A stretch of 23,109 bases of DNA from Mesotaenium endlicherianum (Eukaryota; Streptophyta; Zygnematophyceae; Zygnematales; Mesotaeniaceae). Below are positions 17,992-23,109 of this stretch, one piece after another. Position 1 is the stretch's first letter. Each line of letters opens with the position of its first letter. The stretch lies in NCBI GenBank assembly GCA_009602735.1, contig WELA01007315.1, positions 1 through 23,109 of the forward strand. The letters are read 5' to 3'. Below the pieces are notes generated by a model. That model was given only the letters and a program-made list of their open reading frames with translations, ran no database searches and was not told the origin of the DNA. Made by a program: the position numbers and the translations under genes.

Positions 17992-18560
17992 GTAGTAGAA
18001 GTGTTTGTCAACTAGCTTGTACGTAGAATTAGCCTGTACTCAAAATTATTGTTAAACTCACTTTTTCTCACTAAGCCTTTGGTCACTCTTAATGTCGCAT
18101 TAGTAAGTACTTCTTACTTCTTATACATGCTTGTTAAAAGGCTTAATCCTCTGCACACTTATTTATTGAAGGTTTTTATTCCAATGAAGCAAAGATGCCT
18201 TTTGCATGAATTAATCAAGAATATAAGATATACTAAAAATATTCTCTGCTAAGCAGCCCTCCCAATGTCTTCTTACCAATTTTTTTGGTTAGTCTAAATT
18301 GCCTTTTTTCACACAAAGAGGCAATTAATAAGAACCTCTTAATTCTTATGCGATTGTTGATTATGAGTGTCAGTGCTTTTATTAGCTTTACTTAACCTTA
18401 TTAGTCTCAAATATGATGAAGAAGTGTTCTTACATCTTATGCCTGAACTAGTCAAGATGTTAAGAAGTACCAAAAAAAGGCGCTGCTAAGCGGCCCTCAC
18501 AATGTTCACCCCCAGCTTCTCTCCCAAGTCTCTAAAGGTACTACTAAAAGTAAAGCACTA
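17992..18560 (+). repeat. AT-rich 3' region of hAT-2 with a diverged internal repeat
   Basis: The segments around CTGCTAAGCAGCCCTCCCAATGT (near 18245) and CTGCTAAGCGGCCCTCACAATGT (near 18485) are diverged direct copies about 240 bp apart, each preceded by an AT-rich stretch. No gene is seen; this is probably the 3' UTR and non-coding tail. Confidence 0.55.
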
Positions 18561-18580
18561 CATTGGTAAAGACTACTTCA

Positions 18581-18633
18581 TGGCCCTTAGGTAAAGTTGC
18601 GCTCACTGCAACTGGTGGTGGGGGTTCAACCCC
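18581..18633 (+). repeat. tRNA-like segment 1 (A/B box), SINE-like
   Basis: TGGCCCTTAGG (A-box-like) and GGTTCAACCCC (B-box-like) lie 31 bp apart, as in tRNA genes and tRNA-derived SINE heads. No full cloverleaf is evident, so it is not called as a working tRNA. Confidence 0.35.
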
Positions 18634-18747
18634 GTCTGCTGTTCTTGCTTCCGTCAGACGTGATCTACGTTTTGCCATACAAATTTGAAGAGCAGCTTGC
18701 AATTTGTTATATTTAAGTCAAAAACTAAATGCGTGAACAAACCCGTG

Positions 18748-18800
18748 TGGCTCTTTGGTACGTCAACGCCCCCTGTAATTAGTGGCGGGGGTTCAAACCC
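18748..18800 (+). repeat. tRNA-like segment 2 (A/B box), SINE-like
   Basis: TGGCTCTTTGG and GGTTCAAACCC lie 31 bp apart, a diverged relative of the segment at 18581. The A box is close to the consensus TGGCNNAGTGG. Confidence 0.38.
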
Positions 18801-19084
18801 GTCCGTTGACGACCAAAATAAATGTCAAGAGTGAACGTCCTTTTTGAGACTCGTCGCTATACAGCGGGCAACAAAAACTTCCGAAAGCGCATTTAATAAA
18901 AAACCAGCCAAAAAATTGCCTGACACGACGTAGAGTTCCACACGCGCAAGCATCATCGGACGTTGACGTCGGAGCTACATGACGTCGACGCCGTCGCGAC
19001 TTGGCGCACTAGGCGAACTAAGGTTTCTTTTTGAATTCTGAACTAAGCGAACTTGCGCACTTGGCGAACTAAGCCAACAAGCGA

Positions 19085-19098
19085 ACGGCGTAACCCTG
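19085..19098 (-). repeat. right terminal inverted repeat of hAT-2
   Basis: ACGGCGTAACCCTG. GGCGAACTAAG-type words recur several times in the 90 bp inside it, probably as subterminal binding sites. Confidence 0.95.
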
Positions 19099-19106
19099 CA
19101 AGTATT
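19099..19106. repeat. right 8-bp target-site duplication of hAT-2
   Basis: CAAGTATT, identical to 12038-12045. Confidence 0.96.
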
Positions 19107-20737
19107 TGCCCCTAGGCCCAGTAGGCAAAGTACTAGGCCCCTCAAGCTAGCAAATTATGAGTGTCATATGGCCCTGGCTGCTGAAGAAAGAGAAGGAGAT
19201 CCTAGCACCCTCAAACAGGCCCTGGCACGCCTAGATGACCAGTAGTGGAAGAAGGCAGCAGTTGCTAAAGTGGCCGCCCTGCAAGACAACCAGGCATGGA
19301 AGCTGGTGCCTCTGCCAGCAGGCAAGACTCCCATTACCTGTAAGTGGCTCTTTAAAATAAACCAAGATGCAGCAGGCAACACGGTGAAGCTCAAAGCTAG
19401 ACTTGTGGCCAAGGGATTTAATCAGCAGAAAGGCATAGATTATGAGCAAACTTTTGCCCGTGTTCTCAAGCATGCCTCCTTTTGCCTCATGCTAGCAATT
19501 GCCACAGAGAAAGACTATGAGATTCACCAGATGGATGTACAAACTGCCTTTCTAAATGGGTTTCTCTAGGAAGAGGTTTACATGGTACAGCCTCCTGGGT
19601 ATGCTAACCCCAGTTATCCAGAGCATGTCTGCAACCTACAGAGGTCCCTCTATGGACTCAAGCAGAGCCCTAGAGCATGGAATCAGAGGATTGACCAATT
19701 TTTCAAGCAGCTAGGCTACAAGCAATGTGCATCAGACCACTCCGTGTATGTTCAGCAGACCCCTGCAGGCATGACTTACACAGGCCTGTATGTAGATGAC
19801 CTCATTCTGGTCTCGCTATCCCTGGGGGCTAGTCAAGAGCTCAAGACATTCTTGTGCAAGGAGTTCAAGATCACAGACATGGGTGAAGTACAGTATTGCC
19901 TGAGTGTTCAGATAACCAGGGACAAGGATTTTAGAATACTCACCATGAGTCAGAGCCATTACCTCCAGAAGGTGTTGGAGAAGTTTGGTATGGCTGACTA
20001 CAGAGGTCTGTCTACTCCCCTTTCAATAAATGTCAAACTTTCAACAGGAGATTGCCCTCAGACAGCAACAGAGAAAGCGGAGATGGCTGACATCCCCTAC
20101 TGTCAAGGCATTGGCTGTCTCATGTATGCCACAGTTGCCACCAGATCAAATCCTGCTCTAGCTGTAGGCACTCTAGCCAGGTTCATGCATAATCCAGGTT
20201 GAGCTCATTGGGAAGCCCTACAGCATCTCATGCGTTGTGTTAAAAAACCAGACTATCACCTTACCTTTCAGGCAGGCTCCTCAGGCACAGTTCAAGTCCA
20301 AAGATACTCAGATGCAAGCTATGCTAGTGACAAAGACAGCTGCAAGAGCACTTCAGGATTCATTATCCAAGCAGCACAAGGGGCTATATCCTGGAAGTCT
20401 AAGATGCATAAATTTGTCACCATGTCCTCCACAGAAGCAGAGTATGTCGCTCTAGACCTAGCAGTCCAGGAGGCTATCTGGTTCAGAGCTTTTCTGCAGG
20501 ACTTGCACATATCGCTGGCCCCATTCTTGTTTTCTCTGACACCCAGAGTGCCCCCAAGCTCATTGACAACCCAGTGCATCATGAAAGGACCAAGCAAATT
20601 GATGTGCGCTTTCATGCTATTCGCAAGGCCAAGGAAGCAAAGATCATTGCTCCAAACTACTGCCAGGCAGACAGAATGGTGGCAGATGCCCTCACCAAGC
20701 CTGTCCCAGCCCCTAAGACAGCCTAGTGTGCTAACAA
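19107..20737 (+). pseudogene. copia reverse transcriptase and RNase H, broken
   Basis: Resumes copia pol after the hAT insertion. RT motifs in order: CKWLFKINQDAAGN and KARLVAKGFNQQKGIDY; QMDVQTAFLNG with the first catalytic Asp; SLYGLKQSPRAWN; and LYVDDLILV with the YVDD active site near 19790. RNase H shows RYSDASYASD, MSSTEAEYVAL, and, after a shift near 20510, FSDTQSAPKLIDNPVHH, RTKQIDVRFHAIR and VADALTKP. Stops inside homology are TAG about 19243, TAG about 19567 and TGA about 20200. The rest is well conserved. Intact, it would copy element RNA into cDNA. Confidence 0.95.
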
Positions 20738-21113
20738 GATGGGTCTTCTTTGTGTCAAAAGTGGCTAAGTTAACATTCAGAGAGAGTGGCCTTGCTTAGC
20801 TAGCCCTTAGCGCCTAATACTCAAGCATTTCCTTTGAGAGAGAGAAATGAGCAGCAGTTAGACAAGCATGTAGTAGATGAGCGATAGCAGTTAGGGCAAG
20901 AGAGTGTAGAGAGCAAGATAGCTAGGGCTCAACCTGTACATGCTACTCTACAGTTGTAGTAAAGCACATGCACAGCTGTGTTGACGCGCTGAAGTCTGGC
21001 TGAGTAGATGAAAGAGGTTCTAGAAATCCCAAGTGAGCCCAATCAAGTGATGCGGATTCAATCAAAGTCAGTATGATTAGAGCATTCGACATAAAGCATC
21101 AGATTCATCGATT
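20738..21113. other. copia 3' non-coding region
   Basis: Sequence between RNase H and the polypurine tract, without a recognisable gene. Confidence 0.6.
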
Positions 21114-21122
21114 AAGAGAGAG
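21114..21122 (+). promoter_or_regulatory. polypurine tract
   Basis: AAGAGAGAG lies directly before the TGTTGG start of the 3' LTR, the standard position of the plus-strand primer. Confidence 0.82.
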
Positions 21123-21528
21123 TGTTGGGAAAGAGTAATAAATGAATAGATGATTATTGATCTCGAAAATAAAAGAATTATGATCGACGATTATTAGTGC
21201 TATCTAATGTAACTTAGACTATAGTCAACTAAATTGCCTAGTCTCTGAGTTGACCACTAAGGTGACCAAGTGTCATAGAGCGATTAGTGACTCCTAGTCA
21301 GACTTTGAAGATAGACTAGGATCGCAAGTAGCAGCTTCTAGATTACACCCAAGGGATAGTTTGACATGGTATGACAATATGTCAAGCTGTCACTGTGTAC
21401 TAGACCTGCTCAAAGGGTAAGGAAACATTCATTCAAAAAAAGGATAACTTTGAGAAGCTATGACTACACCTGTGATAACAGCAATAAGAAGCTAACAGTG
21501 CAGCCATGGCTGCCCTACCAGATCCAAA
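21123..21528 (+). repeat. 3' LTR of the copia element
   Basis: Begins TGTTGG and aligns to 8929-9336. The terminal CA seems to have become AA, and a run of A follows, so the end may lie anywhere from 21526 to 21531. Confidence 0.9.
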
Positions 21529-21531
21529 AAA

Positions 21532-21536
21532 AACAC
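21532..21536. repeat. right 5-bp target-site duplication of the copia element
   Basis: AACAC, matching 8924-8928. Confidence 0.65.
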
Positions 21537-21784
21537 TCGCCCTCTCACATTTTGTGGATAGTTCATTGTGCATTCCAGCGGTGGCTTGCAGCTAGTGCTA
21601 GATACTCTCCTCACGTGTCTGTAGGACCCCGTTCTCAAGAGAACTATTGTAGATGCATAGGTGTAGTTGTGTTGGATCAATTTTGTACCCTGAGGAGGCT
21701 AATCCCATATCCAATATTGCGTGTTACTGAAGATCATGGTTTGATTAGTGGGTTGCAGCCGTGGTTAGTTAGAAATCCGGTGGG

Positions 21785-22461
21785 ATGAAGAGGAATCGTC
21801 CACCCAAGGGTCACAATTGTCACATGTGCCATGAGCACATTGAAAACCCGACCACTAGGAAGGTAGAAGAACACAGGGCACTGGTTCATGGTTTAGTGCA
21901 TAGATGTCAACATTGCCACACCACTTTCACTACCTCAGAAAGCAGAACACGCCATCAGGAAGGGTGCCGCCACGGCCGGCTGGTGAGCCCTGTTATCTCA
22001 ACTTCATGTTTGTTTCATGCTTCAACATCATGTTGTTCCTCAAGAGGACTTGCTTACCGGGTTGGGCTGTCTGGGTTAGGGTGGGCTGAGAGGAGAGCGT
22101 GCAGCAGAAGCTGGCGGGAGGCGGGGAGCAGCCGGAGGAGCAGGTCAGAGAGGACGCCACATCAAGCATGGCTCGCACGTACCCGCAGGTGTGTGTTGCA
22201 GCCGATTGTACTCATAAGCTGGGGCAGCATAATATGTACCTGCTTTTACAAAGAGCAGAGATTTTTAGTCGAGTTGGCGACACTCTTGTGCTTCCAGTAT
22301 GGGGGATTATTGCTCCATCTCTTGCCACGGAAGTGGAGGTCAAGGGCAGCCCTTTCATCAGACGTGCGCAAGAGGCACTTGGCTGCTCTATTCTGAAATG
22401 CATGAATCAGCTCAGCTCTGGTATACTACATGTGCCTAGTATGCGGTGCTACTGGATATGA
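21785..22461 (+). CDS. two-exon C2H2-type zinc-finger protein, possibly truncated
   Basis: Exon 1 (21785-21982) starts at an ATG and encodes two zinc-finger-like units: C12-x2-C15-x14-H30-x4-H35 and C41-x2-C44-x12-H57-x3-C61. It ends in CTG before a GTGAGC donor. An acceptor at 22104 (GCAG; 22107 also works) joins in phase 0 to exon 2 (22105-22458), giving about 184 residues before TGA. Exon 2 contains QVCVAADCTHKLGQHNMYLL and is not recognised. The gene lies in the pre-insertion locus between the copia 3' LTR and hAT-3. It may be a small DNA-binding protein or the N-terminal part of a longer gene, for example a transposase, interrupted by hAT-3. Splicing is inferred from sequence only. Confidence 0.5.
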
Positions 22462-22595
22462 GGCGCACAGAGGGGATATGTTCAATAGAGGTTAGTCCAG
22501 GGTTATGAGTTGGACTCAAATTTGTTGCATTTTCCTGAGCTCTTGCTAGTAAAATACTTAGCAACACATTTACCAATGTCAACGAGATGCTTGTA

Positions 22596-22603
22596 GTGTA
22601 ATA
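22596..22603. repeat. predicted left target-site duplication of hAT-3
   Basis: GTGTAATA precedes the CAGGGTTACGCCGT terminus. The right-hand copy should lie beyond the window. Confidence 0.6.
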
Positions 22604-23109
22604 CAGGGTTACGCCGTACGCCGTATTGGCCAACCTTCGTACGCTTAAATAAGCGTACTGCGTCGGTACGCTCGTACTAAGCGTACGATTAACTTTTTAT
22701 TCGTGCGTGCCGCCCAGCAACGTTTTGACACCTTCACGTCCGCCACCGCACGCTCTGTTTCACTCGTGACTTTGCATACATCGTCGATCGACGGGATTCA
22801 AACTACCAAGTGCATCTTGACAGGTTTGTGGAGCAACGGCGGGAACTAAAAAAAAGTCACTAGCCTTTTCACCAATATTTTGGCCACCAGCCATTTCAAT
22901 TTTCGCCTCCAACGTGCATCTGCTTGAGTTGCTGCCCATCTTACAAGCTACAATCCTTTTGGCCAATTTCGCGGAGCCTACTTAAGAGACTTCTAGCGCC
23001 TTTCTTTGCATTTCGCACCTGCTATTCATCGTAAGTTTTCTTACTTCCGCATTTAGGACCTTGCTGCCTTGCATTCCTCAGGCTGTAACACATCCAGGCC
23101 AGCAGCGGA
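22604..23109 (+). mobile_element. hAT-3: 5' end of a third hAT element, cut by the window edge
   Basis: A perfect CAGGGTTACGCCGT terminus is followed by about 430 bp that aligns, with divergence, to the first exon of hAT-2 (shared GTCGATCGACG, CACCAATATT, CCTACTTAA and the GTAAGT donor at 23031). The subterminal palindrome is at 22641-22656. It should continue into an intron and a transposase downstream. Confidence 0.9.
22641..22656. promoter_or_regulatory. subterminal near-palindrome of hAT-3
   Basis: ACGCTTAAATAAGCGT, one mismatched pair from the perfect palindrome at 8682. AGCGTAC and GTACGCT words follow in both orientations within 35 bp. Confidence 0.5.

Larger units (their letters stand above)
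12046..19098 (+). mobile_element. hAT-2: 7-kb hAT transposon nested in the copia element
   Basis: The element is 7053 bp with 14-bp termini: CCCGGTTACGCCGT at the left, with damaged first bases, and a perfect right end reading CAGGGTTACGCCGT on the other strand. Perfect 8-bp TSDs flank it. Order inside: non-coding first exon, a 3-kb intron filled by GC-rich palindromic repeats, broken transposase exons (15492-17991), then an AT-rich 3' region with two tRNA-like segments. It splits copia pol between integrase and reverse transcriptase. It is defective but retains all parts of an autonomous element. Confidence 0.95.
8929..21531 (+). mobile_element. Ty1/copia LTR retrotransposon, degenerate, with a hAT element inserted in pol
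   Basis: Two LTRs of about 405 bp bound a gag-protease-integrase-RT-RNase H order, which defines Ty1/copia. Removing the nested hAT and its duplicated 8 bp leaves about 5.5 kb, normal for the family. All coding segments contain stops or frameshifts, so the copy is dead. It was inserted into the same locus that hAT-1 occupies 186 bp to its left. Confidence 0.93.

Noticed and set aside
18581..18800. Genuine tRNA genes
   Set aside because: A and B boxes are present but acceptor and anticodon stems do not pair convincingly.
9445..20202. Alternative nuclear code with TAA/TAG read as Gln
   Set aside because: The elements also contain TGA stops and many frameshifts, and the intact frames at 1-1347 and 1405-2541 end at ordinary stops followed by further stops.
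21450..21788. 112-codon frame across the 3' LTR
   Set aside because: It overlaps LTR sequence and the TSD and has no recognisable product.

Overview
This is a eukaryotic, transposon-dominated window with no bacterial operons or ribosome-binding sites. Coding segments carry GT-AG introns. A captured exon resembles the RWP-RK transcription-factor domain, which is essentially confined to green plants, green algae and a few protists. A repeat-rich green-lineage genome fits best; a charophyte-like streptophyte alga is my guess, at low confidence. Most of the window can be explained as nested insertions, because target-site duplications (TSDs) can be read for three elements.

Layout. (1) 1-2541: the C-terminal part of a DDE transposase whose residue spacing matches the RAG1/Transib core, lying tail-to-tail with an unrecognised zinc-ribbon/coiled-coil protein on the minus strand. 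(2) 2542-3639: no gene seen. (3) 3648-8734: a 5.1 kb hAT-type element, hAT-1, with 8-bp TSD GCTTCATC. It has no transposase. It carries GC-rich repeats and splice-flanked exon fragments on the minus strand, including a frameshifted RWP-RK domain and a decayed cyclic-nucleotide-binding-like fragment, so it looks like a gene-capturing (Pack-type) element. (4) 8743-8928: a short piece of the pre-insertion locus. (5) 8929 to about 21531: a degenerate Ty1/copia retrotransposon with two LTRs of about 405 bp, a tRNA-Met-type primer site, gag, protease, integrase, RT, RNase H and a polypurine tract. (6) Inside it, 12046-19098: a 7053-bp hAT element, hAT-2, with perfect 8-bp TSD CAAGTATT. Its transposase has a BED finger, a DUF659-like region and a C-terminal dimerisation region, and is broken by several mutations. 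Its 3-kb first intron holds about 30 copies of a GC-rich imperfect palindrome in two arrays. (7) 21532-22603: pre-insertion locus again, with a two-exon zinc-finger reading frame. (8) 22604-23109: the 5' end of a third hAT element, hAT-3, running off the window.

Relative order: hAT-2 is younger than the copia element it interrupts. The copia LTRs differ at roughly 10% of sites by hand count, so that element is old. Ends of all three hAT elements share CAGGGTTACGCCGT-type termini and subterminal ACGCTTAA/TTAAGCGT motifs, so they belong to one family or close relatives. The right end of hAT-1 matches the left ends of hAT-2 and hAT-3, so hAT-1 is inverted relative to them and its captured exons lie in the sense direction of that element.

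The most novel-looking items are the RAG1-like transposase with its convergent zinc-ribbon partner, the exon-capturing hAT, and the intronic hairpin array.
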